In this document: positions 14,537-23,125 of the stretch, in pieces
How the letters are laid out: every line of letters starts with the position of its first letter
How positions within the stretch are numbered: position 1 is the stretch's first letter
Assembly: GCF_019880305.1 (NCBI RefSeq)
Contig: NZ_CP082301.1
Span: forward strand, 4,712,001 to 4,776,000
Length of the DNA: 64,000 bases
Direction of reading: 5' to 3'
Origin: Streptomyces decoyicus
GTDB lineage: Bacteria; Actinomycetota; Actinomycetes; Streptomycetales; Streptomycetaceae
Notes under the pieces: generated by a model
What the model was told of the DNA's origin: nothing
The model's input: only the letters and a program-made list of their open reading frames with translations
Database searches by the model: none
Position numbers and translations under genes: made by a program

Positions 14537-15580
14537 GTGACTGACCGCGATCATGCGATCGTCGTCGAAGGACTGCACAAGCACTACGGCACCAAAGCGG
14601 CCCTGGACGGGCTGGACCTGACCGTTCCGCACGGCGTCGTGCACGGTGTCCTCGGACCCAACGGCGCAGGCAAGACCACCCTCGTACGGATCCTGTCCAC
14701 GCTGCTGCGGCACGACGGCGGCCGGGCCGAGGTCGCCGGCTTCGATGTGCTGCGGAAGCCGGACGAGGTGCGGCTGCGGATCGGGCTGCTCGGCCAGCAC
14801 GCGGCGGTCGACGAGGAGCTCGGCGGGCGGCAGAACCTGGTGATGTTCGGGCGGCTCTTCCACCTCGGGGCGCGCAGGGCGGGCGAGCGGGCGGACGAGT
14901 TGCTGGGGCGGTTCGGGCTCGCCGATGCCGGACGCAAGGCGGTACGCCACTACAGCGGCGGGATGCGGCGCCGGCTCGATCTGGCGGCAAGCCTGGTGAT
15001 GGCGCCGCGGATCCTGTTTCTGGACGAGCCCACGACCGGGCTCGATCCGCGGGGCCGTACCGAGGTGTGGCAGGCGGTGCGCTCGCTGGTGGACGGCGGT
15101 ACGACGGTGCTGCTGACCACGCAGTATCTGGAGGAGGCCGACCAGCTCGCGGACCGGATCTCGGTGGTGGACGGCGGCCGGGTGGTCGCGGACGGCACCC
15201 CCGACGAGCTGAAGTCCGCGACAGGAGGCGACCGGATCGATGTCGTCCTGCACGACGCGGGGCAACTGGGCCGGGCGGCCGGCCTGTTGGGCGAGGCGCT
15301 GGGGAGCGCGGCGGGCGGCGGTGCGGTCACCGCGGACGCGGAGGGCTGCCGCCTGAGCGTGCCCGTCGCCGACCGGATGGCGGGGCTGGCGGAGGCCGTA
15401 CGGGTGCTGGCCGCGGCGGGGATCGAGGCCGCGGACCTCGCGGTGCGGCGGCCGACGCTGGACGAGGTGTTTCTGCATCTGACGGGGGACGGGGCGGCCG
15501 GCGGCACGGGCGGGGCGGCCGGTGCACGCCCGTCGGCCGCCGCGGCGGTGGACGCGGACAAGGAGGGCACGACGGTATGA
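14537..15580 (+). CDS. ABC transporter ATP-binding protein, DrrA family
   Basis: 347 residues. It has all motor motifs: Walker A GPNGAGKTT (about 40-48), Q-loop GLLGQHAAVDEEL, signature YSGGMRRRLDLA, Walker B RILFLDEPTTGLDP and switch TTQYLEEADQLADR. The drug-resistance subfamily (daunorubicin DrrA type) has the conserved C-terminal RRPTLDEVFLHLTG motif, seen here, followed by an Ala/Gly tail. It energises export through the permease encoded next, whose start overlaps its stop (ATGA). Regulation by the upstream PadR protein is likely. The substrate is unknown. Confidence 0.95.
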   Translation: MTDRDHAIVVEGLHKHYGTKAALDGLDLTVPHGVVHGVLGPNGAGKTTLVRILSTLLRHDGGRAEVAGFDVLRKPDEVRLRIGLLGQHAAVDEELGGRQNLVMFGRLFHLGARRAGERADELLGRFGLADAGRKAVRHYSGGMRRRLDLAASLVMAPRILFLDEPTTGLDPRGRTEVWQAVRSLVDGGTTVLLTTQYLEEADQLADRISVVDGGRVVADGTPDELKSATGGDRIDVVLHDAGQLGRAAGLLGEALGSAAGGGAVTADAEGCRLSVPVADRMAGLAEAVRVLAAAGIEAADLAVRRPTLDEVFLHLTGDGAAGGTGGAAGARPSAAAAVDADKEGTTV

Positions 15581-16368
15581 GCGGCATGGTGTGGGCGGTC
15601 ACCGACTCCTGGACGATGACCCGGCGCGGTCTCGCGCACTGGGCGAGACAACCGGTGCAGGTCATCGTCCAACTGGTCTTTCCGGTGTTGCTGCTGCTGA
15701 TGTTCGGGTACTTCCTGGGCGGCGGGATGGCCGTGCCGGGCGGCGGCAATTACAAGGAGTACCTGGTCCCGGGGATGTTCGCGCTGACCATGGCGTTCGG
15801 GCTCGAATCGACGATGATCGCGGTGACCCAGGACCTCGGCAAGGGGGTGCTCGACCGCTTCCGGTCGATGCCGATGGCCCCGTCCGCGGTGCTGGTCGGA
15901 CGGAGCGTCCTGGACATGCTCCAGTCGGCGCTCAGCCTGCTGGTGATGATCGGCGTGGGGCTGGCGATGGGCTGGCGCTGGCACGGTGGTGTGGTCGACG
16001 CGGCGGCCGCGGTGGGGCTGCTGCTTCTGCTGCGGTTCGCGATGCTGTGGATCGGCATCCATCTCGGCCTGCTCGCGGGCAGACCGGAGCTGGTGCAGGC
16101 GGTACAGATCCTGGTCTGGCCGGTGGGCTTCCTCTCCAACGCCTTCGTCTCCGCCGCGTCGATGCCCGGCTGGCTGGGCGCGGTCGCCGAGTGGAACCCG
16201 ATGTCGGCGACGGCGAGCGCGGTCCGTGAGTTGTTCGCCAACCCGGGGTGGTCCGGGGAAAGCTGGGCGGCGGGCCACGCGGGACTGCTGGCCGTGGTGT
16301 GGCCGCTGGTGCTGCTCGCGGTGTTCTTCCCGTTGGCGGTGCGGAGGTACCGGCGGCTGGGGCGCTGA
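15577..16368 (+). CDS. ABC-2 type transporter permease, DrrB family
   Basis: 263 residues with about six membrane segments (around 30-50, 62-80, 108-128, 140-160, 170-192 and 238-255) and the ABC-2 pattern GVLDRFRSMPMAPSAVLVGR and WNPMSATASAVRELF. It forms the membrane channel of the exporter with the preceding ATPase. The ATGA overlap at 15577-15580 implies translational coupling. Confidence 0.94.
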   Translation: MSGMVWAVTDSWTMTRRGLAHWARQPVQVIVQLVFPVLLLLMFGYFLGGGMAVPGGGNYKEYLVPGMFALTMAFGLESTMIAVTQDLGKGVLDRFRSMPMAPSAVLVGRSVLDMLQSALSLLVMIGVGLAMGWRWHGGVVDAAAAVGLLLLLRFAMLWIGIHLGLLAGRPELVQAVQILVWPVGFLSNAFVSAASMPGWLGAVAEWNPMSATASAVRELFANPGWSGESWAAGHAGLLAVVWPLVLLAVFFPLAVRRYRRLGR

Positions 16369-16464
16369 GAGCGCCGGAGGCCGCACGCCGTCGCGGGGGA
16401 AACGGAGTCCGCCGCGGCGGCGGTCGGCTGTGGGGGGTGCGGGCGTGCCCCAGGGGGACGCCCC

Positions 16465-17880
16465 CTAGTGGTGGAACGCCGTCGCGACGTTCTCCGGGCG
16501 CTGCAACGGGCGTGGCTGTTCGCGCAGTTCGGGCAGCAGCGCTTCCAGGTCCGCCATGAACAGATCGGCGAGGTCCAGGGAGAAGCCGTTGCGGCAGACC
16601 ACCCGCAGGACGGACAGGTCCTCGCGCTTCGGGGGGAAGGTGTAGGCGGGGATCAGCCAGCCGCGCTCCCGCATCCGCCGCGAGACGTCGAAGACGTCAA
16701 AGGCGGTGACGTCGTCCGCGGTGGTGAAGGCGAAGACCGGCAGTTCGTCGCCCTGGGACAGCAGCCGGAAATCGCCCAGCGCGCCGATCCGTTCGGCCAT
16801 CGAGCGGGCCACGTCGCGGGTCGCCTGCTGTACGGCGCGGAAGCCGGACCGGCCGAGCCGCATGAAGGTGTAGTACTGCGCGGCGACCTGGGCGCCGGGC
16901 CGGGAGAAGTTGAGCGCGAAGGTCGGCATATCGCCGCCCAGGTAGTTGACGCGGAAGACCAGCTCCTCGGGCAGCGCGTCCGTATCGCGCCACAGGGCCC
17001 AGCCGACGCCCGGGTAGACCAGGCCGTACTTGTGCCCCGAGGTGTTGATGGAGGCGACCCGCGGCAGCCGGAAGTCCCAGACCAGCTCCGGGTCGAGGAA
17101 CGGGGCGATCATGGCGCCGGACGCGCCGTCCACATGGACCGGGATGTCCCAGCCTTTCTGCTTCTGGACCTCGTCGAGTGCCGCGCAGATCCCGGCCACC
17201 GGCTCGTACGACCCGTCGAAGGTCGAGCCGAGGACCGCCACCACCCCGATGGTGTTCTCGTCGCACAGCTCGGCGGCGGAGGCCGCGTCCAGATGGAAGC
17301 GGTCGCCCTCCATCGGGACCATGCGTGCCTCGACCTCCCAGAAGTTGCAGAACTTCTCCCAGCAGACCTGGACGTTGGCGCCCATGATGAGGTTCGGCCG
17401 GGCCTCGCCCGGATACCGGTCCTTGTTCCTCTGCATCCAGCGCCGCTTGAGAGCCATCCCGGCGAGCATGCAGGCCTCGCTCGACCCGGTCGTGGAACAG
17501 CCGATGGTGGCCGCGGGGTCGGGGGCGTGCCACAGATCGGCGAGCATCGCCACGCACCGCTTCTCCAGTTCGGCGGTGCGCGGGTACTCGTCCTTGTCGA
17601 TCATGTTCTTGTCCCGGCACTCCGCCATCAGGACGCCGGCCTGCGGTTCCATCCAGGTCGTGACGAACGTCGCCAGATTCAGCCGGGAGTTGCCGTCCAG
17701 CATCAGCTCGTCGTGTACGAACTGGTAGGCCGTGTGCGGGGAGACCGGGCCGTCGGGCAGGGTGTGCCGCGGCGGCTCGGTCTCCATGCCGGCGACCGGG
17801 TCGGCCTCGCCGTAGAAGGGGTTGACCGGGTGCTTGGTGTGCTTACGGTCGGATGCCGATGCGCCTTTGTGCAGAGTCAT
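16465..17880 (-). CDS. gad: glutamate decarboxylase
   Basis: 471 residues, the standard size of PLP-dependent group II decarboxylases of the GadA/B type. Motifs include NLATFVTTWMEPQA, GCSTTGSSEACMLAG (substrate and PLP phosphate binding), HVDGASGAMIAPF (Asp and Ala stacking against PLP) and the Schiff-base lysine K284 in SINTSGHKYGLVYPG. It converts L-glutamate to GABA and CO2, consuming a proton. Its start is 16 bp from the stop of the upstream wrbA on the same strand, so the two are probably co-transcribed. No GABA antiporter is adjacent. Confidence 0.95.
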   Translation of the reverse strand: MTLHKGASASDRKHTKHPVNPFYGEADPVAGMETEPPRHTLPDGPVSPHTAYQFVHDELMLDGNSRLNLATFVTTWMEPQAGVLMAECRDKNMIDKDEYPRTAELEKRCVAMLADLWHAPDPAATIGCSTTGSSEACMLAGMALKRRWMQRNKDRYPGEARPNLIMGANVQVCWEKFCNFWEVEARMVPMEGDRFHLDAASAAELCDENTIGVVAVLGSTFDGSYEPVAGICAALDEVQKQKGWDIPVHVDGASGAMIAPFLDPELVWDFRLPRVASINTSGHKYGLVYPGVGWALWRDTDALPEELVFRVNYLGGDMPTFALNFSRPGAQVAAQYYTFMRLGRSGFRAVQQATRDVARSMAERIGALGDFRLLSQGDELPVFAFTTADDVTAFDVFDVSRRMRERGWLIPAYTFPPKREDLSVLRVVCRNGFSLDLADLFMADLEALLPELREQPRPLQRPENVATAFHH

Positions 17881-17896
17881 CTGTCGCCACTACCCG

Positions 17897-18520
17897 TCAA
17901 CTCGCCGGTGAGAGGCCGTGCTTGATGGCCTTCGTGAATTTCACTACGCGCTCCGCCTGGATGCGGGCGGCGGTGCGCGCGTTCTCGTCGAGCGGGGTGT
18001 CCGGGCCGCCGACGTGGGAGGTGCCGTAGGGGTTGCCGTCGCGGAACTTCGCCGGGTCGGTGTAGCCCGGTGTCACGAGGATGCCGCCGAAATGGTGGAC
18101 GGTCTGGTAGAGCGCGAGCAGGGTGGACTCCTGGCCGCCGTGCGGGGTGGCGCTCGCGGTGAAGCCGCTGTAGACCTTGTCGGCCAGCCTGCCCTGCTGC
18201 CACAGGCCGCCCAGGGTGTCGAGGTACTGCTTGAGCTGCGAGGTCACATTGCCGAAGCGGGTGGGGGTCCCGAAGATCACCGCGTCCGCCCAGAGCATGT
18301 CCTCGTGGGTGGCCTCCAGGACGTCCGCGGTGGCCGCCGCGTTCGCCGCCCAGGCCGGGTTGGCGTCGATCGCGGCCTGGGGGGCGAGTTCCGCGGTCCG
18401 GCGCAGTCGTACGTCGGCCCCCGCGTGCTCGGCGGCGTCCGCGATCCGCTGGGCGAGCTCGGCGACGGTGCCGGTCGACGAGTAGTAGATGACGGCGACA
18501 TGCACGTCGTGAACGGGCAT
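17897..18520 (-). CDS. wrbA: NAD(P)H:quinone oxidoreductase, WrbA type
   Basis: 207 residues of flavodoxin-like fold: the FMN phosphate loop YYSSTGTVAELAQ (about 12-24), FGTPTRFGNVTSQLKQYLD, FTASATPHGGQESTLLAL and YGTSHVGGPD are the WrbA signature. WrbA enzymes reduce quinones by two electrons and limit redox cycling. The start at 18520 is preceded by GGAGGTACGTCC. A longer open frame to 19093 has no support. It is upstream of and probably co-transcribed with glutamate decarboxylase, suggesting a joint stress response. Confidence 0.93.
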   Translation of the reverse strand: MPVHDVHVAVIYYSSTGTVAELAQRIADAAEHAGADVRLRRTAELAPQAAIDANPAWAANAAATADVLEATHEDMLWADAVIFGTPTRFGNVTSQLKQYLDTLGGLWQQGRLADKVYSGFTASATPHGGQESTLLALYQTVHHFGGILVTPGYTDPAKFRDGNPYGTSHVGGPDTPLDENARTAARIQAERVVKFTKAIKHGLSPAS

Positions 18521-18595
18521 GGACGTACCTCCTCGAACCCGACGATAAGGGCATAAGGGGTACGTGGCCTCCAGGGTGCACCCACCGGATGGGCA

Positions 18596-18635
18596 ACGGG
18601 CGGGCGGCCGTCCCGAAGGACCGCCGCCCGCCCGT
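18596..18635. terminator. terminator after the LysE-family gene (minus strand)
   Basis: A 12-bp perfect outer stem ACGGGCGGGCGG (18596-18607) with CCGCCCGCCCGT (18624-18635), continuing through one mismatch to GTCC-CGAA-GGAC. It lies between the lysE-like stop and the wrbA start. Confidence 0.75.
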
Positions 18636-18681
18636 ACCCGCGTCCGCGCGAAGGCGCCGGGCCCGCCCGCCCGGCCCCGGG

Positions 18682-19347
18682 TCAGCCCGCGCTCGCCAGC
18701 GACAGCTTCGCCGCGAAGCCGAGGAACGCCGCGCCGGCGCCCGCGGACAGCCCGGCCGTCAGCCGCTTGCGGCGGCGGAAGGTCGCCGCCAGGAACGTCC
18801 CGCTGAAGATCAGGACCGACAGGTACGTGAAGCTGAACAGCTGCGCCCAGGCGCCCAGCGTCAGGAACGACAGCACCGGGTGGGCATAGGACGGGTCGAC
18901 GAACTGCACGAAGAAGGAGATGAAGAACAGGATCGCCTTCGGGTTGAGCAGGCTGACCACCAGCGCCCTGCGGTACGGCCGCTCCACGGCCTCCTTCGGC
19001 GCCTCGGCCGCCCCGTCCTGCCGCGCGGCCCTGCGCGCTTCCCGGCCGCGCCACAGCGCCCAGGCGCCGCGCAGCATCCCGACCGCCAGCCACGTCAGAT
19101 AGCCCGCGCCGGCGAACTTCACGACGGCGAACAGCACCGGGCTGGTCTGGAGCAGCGAGGCCACCCCGCCGGCCGACAGCGTCATCAGCACCGTGTCACC
19201 GCACAGCACACCGGCCGCCGCCCGGTAGGCCACCCGCGGCCCGCGCCGGGCCGCCACCGAAACGACGTACAGCGAATTAGGACCCGGCAGAAGAATGATC
19301 AGCGCGAGCCCCACCAGATACGTGGACAGATCCGTTATCCCCAGCAT
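18682..19347 (-). CDS. LysE/RhtB-family amino-acid exporter
   Basis: 221 residues with six predicted membrane segments and the LysE-family N-terminal pattern LIILLPGPNSLYVVS, plus VVSLLNPKAILFFISFFVQF in the second half. These permeases export amino acids (lysine, homoserine, threonine or leucine types) by proton exchange. It is divergent from tipA (starts 115 bp apart), so the TipA operator at 19410-19426 might also influence it; this is inference. The substrate is undefined. Confidence 0.92.
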   Translation of the reverse strand: MLGITDLSTYLVGLALIILLPGPNSLYVVSVAARRGPRVAYRAAAGVLCGDTVLMTLSAGGVASLLQTSPVLFAVVKFAGAGYLTWLAVGMLRGAWALWRGREARRAARQDGAAEAPKEAVERPYRRALVVSLLNPKAILFFISFFVQFVDPSYAHPVLSFLTLGAWAQLFSFTYLSVLIFSGTFLAATFRRRKRLTAGLSAGAGAAFLGFAAKLSLASAG

Positions 19348-19404
19348 GTGCGGCAGGATCTCATCCCCCCGTCCGCCGCCTCACCGGCTTTTCATGATGC
19401 GGAC

Positions 19405-19435
19405 TTGCACCTCACGTGACGTGAGGACACATCGT
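19405..19435 (+). promoter_or_regulatory. tipA promoter with TipA operator
   Basis: -35 TTGCAC (19405-19410) is followed by the perfect palindrome CCTCACG-TGA-CGTGAGG (19410-19426) in a long (about 19-bp) spacer, the layout of MerR-type promoters. It closely matches what I recall of the thiostrepton-inducible S. lividans tipA promoter. TipAL bound to a thiopeptide would twist this DNA and activate its own transcription. Confidence 0.85.
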
Positions 19436-19462
19436 GGAGCGCGTACCGAGAAGGGAGCGGAA

Positions 19463-20221
19463 GTGAGCTATTCGGTAGGGCAGGTCGCCGCCTTCGCCGG
19501 GGTGACGGTGCGCACCTTGCACCACTACGACGAGATCGGGCTGTTGCTGCCCGGCGAGCGCAACCACGCAGGTCACCGGCGCTACGGCGAGTACGACCTG
19601 GACCGGCTCCAGCAGATCCTGTTCTACCGGGAGCTCGGGTTTCCGCTCGAAGAGGTCGCGGCCCTCCTGGACGACCCGGACGCCGACCCGCAGGAACATC
19701 TGCGGCGCCAGCACGACCTGCTGACGGGGCGGATCGGCAGACTCCAGGAGATGGCCGCCGCCGTCGAACACGCGATGGAGGCACGCAGGATGAAGGTACA
19801 GCTCACACCGGAGGAGAAGTTCGAGGTCTTCGGGGACTTCGACCCCGACGCGCATGCCGCGGAGGCGGAGGAGCGCTGGGGCGGCACGGACGCCTACAAG
19901 GAATCGCAGCGCAGGGCGGCCACGTACACCAAGGACGACTGGAAGCGGCTGACGGCGGAGTTCGACGCCCTGCACCGCACGATGGCGGACCTGCTCGCAC
20001 AGGGCGTGCCGGCGGACTCCGAGGCGGCCATGGACGTCGCGGAGGAGCACCGCCGGTTCATCAGCGGCACGTACTACGACTGCCCCTACGAGATGCACAG
20101 CGGACTCGGCGAGATGTACGTCACCGACGAGCGGTTCACCGCCACCTACGAGGCCATCAGGCCGGGCCTCGCCGTCTACATGCGTGACGCGATGCTGGCC
20201 AACGCCGTCCGCCACCTGTGA
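19463..20221 (+). CDS. tipA: thiopeptide-sensing MerR-family activator TipA
   Basis: 252 residues, the length of S. lividans TipAL. Residues 1-70 form the MerR winged helix (YSVGQVAAFAGVTVRTLHHYDEIGLL), 75-108 a coiled coil, and 110-252 the TipAS thiopeptide-binding domain. The ligand-binding Cys207 (GTYYDCPYEMHSGLGEMYV), which reacts covalently with thiostrepton-type dehydroalanines, is present. An internal start, ATG 19790 (Met110) preceded by GGAGGC, would yield TipAS, the separately made ligand trap. GTG at 19463 follows AAGGGAGCGG. Autoregulated from the promoter at 19405. Confidence 0.95.
   Translation: MSYSVGQVAAFAGVTVRTLHHYDEIGLLLPGERNHAGHRRYGEYDLDRLQQILFYRELGFPLEEVAALLDDPDADPQEHLRRQHDLLTGRIGRLQEMAAAVEHAMEARRMKVQLTPEEKFEVFGDFDPDAHAAEAEERWGGTDAYKESQRRAATYTKDDWKRLTAEFDALHRTMADLLAQGVPADSEAAMDVAEEHRRFISGTYYDCPYEMHSGLGEMYVTDERFTATYEAIRPGLAVYMRDAMLANAVRHL
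19790..20221 (+). CDS. tipA: internal start of TipA giving TipAS
   Basis: ATG at codon 110 (MKVQLTPEEKFEVFGDFDPD) has GGAGGC upstream and begins exactly at the thiopeptide-binding domain. In S. lividans the short TipAS product is made in excess from such a start and sequesters the drug. The product here would be 143 residues including Cys207. The inference rests on homology and the visible ribosome-binding site. Confidence 0.6.
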   Translation: MKVQLTPEEKFEVFGDFDPDAHAAEAEERWGGTDAYKESQRRAATYTKDDWKRLTAEFDALHRTMADLLAQGVPADSEAAMDVAEEHRRFISGTYYDCPYEMHSGLGEMYVTDERFTATYEAIRPGLAVYMRDAMLANAVRHL

Positions 20222-20223
20222 TC

Positions 20224-20259
20224 CGTGCGGGCCGGGGAAGCGCGCCCCCGGCCCGTACG
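20224..20259. terminator. hairpin terminator after tipA
   Basis: CGTGCGGGCCGGGG (20224-20237) pairs with CCCCGGCCCGTACG (20246-20259); the only non-Watson-Crick position is a G-U wobble. It starts 3 nt after the tipA stop. Confidence 0.65.
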
Positions 20260-20415
20260 ACCCGGCCCCGGCCGGGTGGGGGCCCCGGGGCCCGCCTGGA
20301 ACCAAGGGGAGTCATGCGGCGTTGATAGTTTTGGGCCGCACCCGCGCCTGCACCCTCGTCGCTTCACTCGTCGCACCGCACGATCCGGCGCCCTCGACCC
20401 AGGAGCCTTCACCCC

Positions 20416-21123
20416 GTGAATACTCTCGCGCTCGGCCCCCAGTGGCTGGACCCGGACTATCTGATCGCGACATTCGGCCTGATCGGCGTCCTGGCCATCG
20501 TCTTCGCGGAGTCCGGCCTGCTGATCGGCTTCTTCCTGCCGGGCGACTCGCTGCTGTTCACCACCGGCCTGCTGGTGACGACGAACAAGCTGGACCGGCC
20601 GCTGTGGATGGTGTGCTCCCTGATCGTCCTGGCCGCCGTCCTCGGCGACCAGGCGGGCTATCTCTTCGGCCGCAAGGTCGGGCCCTCGCTCTTCAAGCGC
20701 CCCGACTCCCGCCTCTTCAAGCAGGAGAACGTCGAGAAGGCGCACGAGTTCTTCGAGAAGCACGGCCCCAAGTCGCTGATCCTGGCCCGCTTCGTACCGA
20801 TCGTGCGTACGTTCACGCCGATCATCGCCGGTGTGAGCCGGATGAACTACCGCTCCTTCATCACCTTCAACCTCATCGGCGGCGCCCTGTGGGGCGCCGG
20901 TGTCACGCTGCTCGGGGCCTCGCTGGGGAAGGTCGAGTTCGTCCACAAGCACATCGAGCTGATCCTCGTCGCGATCGTGCTGATCTCCGTCGTGCCGATC
21001 GCCATCGAGTACCTCCGCGCCCGCGGCAAGGCGAAGAAGGAGCAGTCCGCCCCGCCGTACCCCGCGGACCGCCCCCACGGCCCCGCCCCCGACACCCGCC
21101 GCGGCCGCCACGCCAAGCGCTGA
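20416..21123 (+). CDS. DedA-family membrane protein
   Basis: 235 residues with the VTT/SNARE-associated fold: FAESGLLIGFFLPGDSLLFTTG, LGDQAGYLFGRKVG, and RFVPIVRTFTPIIAGVSRMNYRSFITFNLIGGALWG with the characteristic RxxP. About four to five membrane segments and a basic C-terminal tail are present. DedA proteins act as lipid scramblases or transporters (undecaprenyl phosphate, phosphatidylethanolamine or phosphatidylserine) and support envelope homeostasis. GTG at 20416. It is monocistronic by spacing. Confidence 0.92.
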   Translation: MNTLALGPQWLDPDYLIATFGLIGVLAIVFAESGLLIGFFLPGDSLLFTTGLLVTTNKLDRPLWMVCSLIVLAAVLGDQAGYLFGRKVGPSLFKRPDSRLFKQENVEKAHEFFEKHGPKSLILARFVPIVRTFTPIIAGVSRMNYRSFITFNLIGGALWGAGVTLLGASLGKVEFVHKHIELILVAIVLISVVPIAIEYLRARGKAKKEQSAPPYPADRPHGPAPDTRRGRHAKR

Positions 21124-21256
21124 CCCCCCGCGCGTCACCAGCCCACTCATTTCCGACTGGTAGCCGAAACGTCGCCCCCGGGCACGCGCCGTGCATCCCC
21201 ATCAGGCATCGTGTCCTTGTCATCCGTCAGGAGGCTTACGAGGAGAGCGAAGACCC

Positions 21257-22987
21257 GTGGCGTCGGACCCACAGCGCGGCCAGCGGGGCGCGAGCGGCAG
21301 CAGCAGCGCCTCGGATCAGAGCGGTCCCGAGGAGCGCAAGCCCCAGCCGGACGAGGCGCACAGCGCCTTCACCCCGCCGCTGGGCGTGCCCTACCCTCCG
21401 CTCCCCGAGGACGAGCACCCCACCTCCGAGTTCGCGCTGCCCTCCGGCATGCGCCCGGAGACCCCGGCCGAGCAGGAGGGCTCGGCGTTCACACGGCCCA
21501 GCAGCACCACCGGCCAGACACCGATGCCCGTCGGCTCCACCGCCCTGAGCTACGCCTTCACCCCGCCGCACGGCATCCCTGCCGTCCGCCTCACCAAAGA
21601 GGCGCCCTGGCAGGACCGGATGCGGACGATGCTCCGGATGCCGGTGGGGGAGCGGCCGGTCCCCGAGCGCATCGAGCGGGCCGACGACGAGACCGGCCCG
21701 GCCGTACCCCGCGTACTCGACCTGACCCTGCGTATCGGCGAGATCCTGCTCGCCGGCGGTGAGGGCGCGGAGGACGTCGAGGCCGCCATGTTCGGCGTCG
21801 CGCACGCCTACGGGCTGGAGCGCGTCGAGCCGACCGTCACCTTCACCCTGCTGTCGATCTCCTACCAGCCCTCGCTGGTCGACGACCCGGTCACGGCCAG
21901 CCGCACGGTCCGGCGCCGCGGTGTCGACTACAACCGGCTGTCCGCGGTCTTCCGGCTCGTCGACGAGATCACCTCCGAGGGCATCACCCTCGAAGAGGCC
22001 TACCGCGGCCTCGCCGAGATCCGCCGTAACCGCCACCCGTACCCGAGCTGGGCGCTGACGGTGGCCTCCGGGCTGCTGTCCGGTGCCGCCTCCATGCTGG
22101 TCGGCGGCACGATGCTGGTGTTCGTCGCGGCCGCGGTGGGCTCGATGCTCGGCGACCGGCTGGCCTGGCTCGCGTCCGCGCGCGGGCTGCCGGAGTTCTA
22201 CCAGTTCGTGGTCGCGGCGATGCCGCCCGCGGCGGTGGGTGTCGCCTTCGGTCTGGCCCACCTCAATGTGCAGGCATCCGCGGTGATCACCGGTGGACTG
22301 TTCGCGCTGATCCCGGGACGGGCGCTGGTGGCCGGCGTCCACGACGGGCTGACCGGCTACTACATCACCGCCGCCGCCCGTCTGCTGGAGGTCGGCTACC
22401 TCATCGTCGGCATCGTCGTCGGCGTGCTCAGCGTGCTCTACATCGGTCTTCAGCTGAACCCCGGCCTGCGGCGGCTCAACCCCGAGCAGTCGCTGGGGGA
22501 CTACAACGAGCCGCTGGTGCAGATCGCGGCGGCCATGCTGCTGGCGCTGGCGTTCTGCGTGCTGCTCCAGCAGGAACGTCACACCGTGGCGTTTGCGACC
22601 CTGAACGGTGGCGTCGCCTGGGTCGTGTACGGCGCGCTCACCTACGTCGCCGGGATGAACGCCGTGCCCGCCACCGCGATCGCGGCCGGACTGGTCGGCC
22701 TCTTCGGCCAGTTGCTCTCCCGCTACCGCTATGCGTCCGCGTTGCCGTACGTCACCGCGGCCATCGGCCCGCTGCTGCCCGGTAGCGCCACGTACTTCGG
22801 CCTGCTCAACTTCGCCCAGGGGCACCTGCCGCAGGGCCTCACGTCGCTGGTCCAGGCCGTCTCGCTGGCGCTGGCCATCGCGGTGGGGGTCAACCTCGGC
22901 GCGGAGGTGGCCCGGCTGTTCCTGCGGGCCCCCGGCATCGAGGAGGCCGGCGCCCGCCGCGCCGCCAAGCGCACCCGCGGCTTCTAG
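21257..22987 (+). CDS. ThrE-like threonine/serine exporter family protein
   Basis: 576 residues. A hydrophilic, Pro-rich N-terminus (1-145) contains two FTPP(L/H)G(V/I)P segments. It is followed by the ThrE N-terminal domain (about 150-330; LRIGEILLAGGEGAEDVEAAMFGVAHAYGLERVEPTVTFT pattern) and about ten membrane helices to the C-terminus (ThrE plus DUF3815-type halves). Corynebacterium ThrE exports threonine and serine. GTG at 21257 follows GAGGAG; an upstream in-frame extension to 21191 is unsupported. The long N-terminal extension is typical of streptomycete members. Confidence 0.88.
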   Translation: MASDPQRGQRGASGSSSASDQSGPEERKPQPDEAHSAFTPPLGVPYPPLPEDEHPTSEFALPSGMRPETPAEQEGSAFTRPSSTTGQTPMPVGSTALSYAFTPPHGIPAVRLTKEAPWQDRMRTMLRMPVGERPVPERIERADDETGPAVPRVLDLTLRIGEILLAGGEGAEDVEAAMFGVAHAYGLERVEPTVTFTLLSISYQPSLVDDPVTASRTVRRRGVDYNRLSAVFRLVDEITSEGITLEEAYRGLAEIRRNRHPYPSWALTVASGLLSGAASMLVGGTMLVFVAAAVGSMLGDRLAWLASARGLPEFYQFVVAAMPPAAVGVAFGLAHLNVQASAVITGGLFALIPGRALVAGVHDGLTGYYITAAARLLEVGYLIVGIVVGVLSVLYIGLQLNPGLRRLNPEQSLGDYNEPLVQIAAAMLLALAFCVLLQQERHTVAFATLNGGVAWVVYGALTYVAGMNAVPATAIAAGLVGLFGQLLSRYRYASALPYVTAAIGPLLPGSATYFGLLNFAQGHLPQGLTSLVQAVSLALAIAVGVNLGAEVARLFLRAPGIEEAGARRAAKRTRGF

Positions 22988-23013
22988 GCGGCCACCGGGC
23001 CCCGACACGCACG

Positions 23014-23044
23014 ACGGGCGGCAACCCAACCGGGTGCCGCCCGT
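23014..23044. terminator. convergent terminator between the ThrE-like gene and ppa
   Basis: The arms ACGGGCGGCA (23014-23023) and TGCCGCCCGT (23035-23044) are perfect; the inner ACCC/GGGT extends the stem to leave an AACC loop. It can serve both converging genes. Confidence 0.75.
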
Positions 23045-23125
23045 TCGCGTACGAAAATCAGCCCGCAGATCCCGGCGCGCCGCGGTCGGGAAAACCCCGC
23101 CACACGCCGGGACGGCACGGCTGCG

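Noticed and set aside
21236..23029. Long minus-strand open frame opposite the ThrE-like gene
   Set aside because: It is a shadow of GC bias on the coding strand; translation is Arg/Gly/Asp-rich without motifs, while the plus strand encodes a recognisable ThrE protein.
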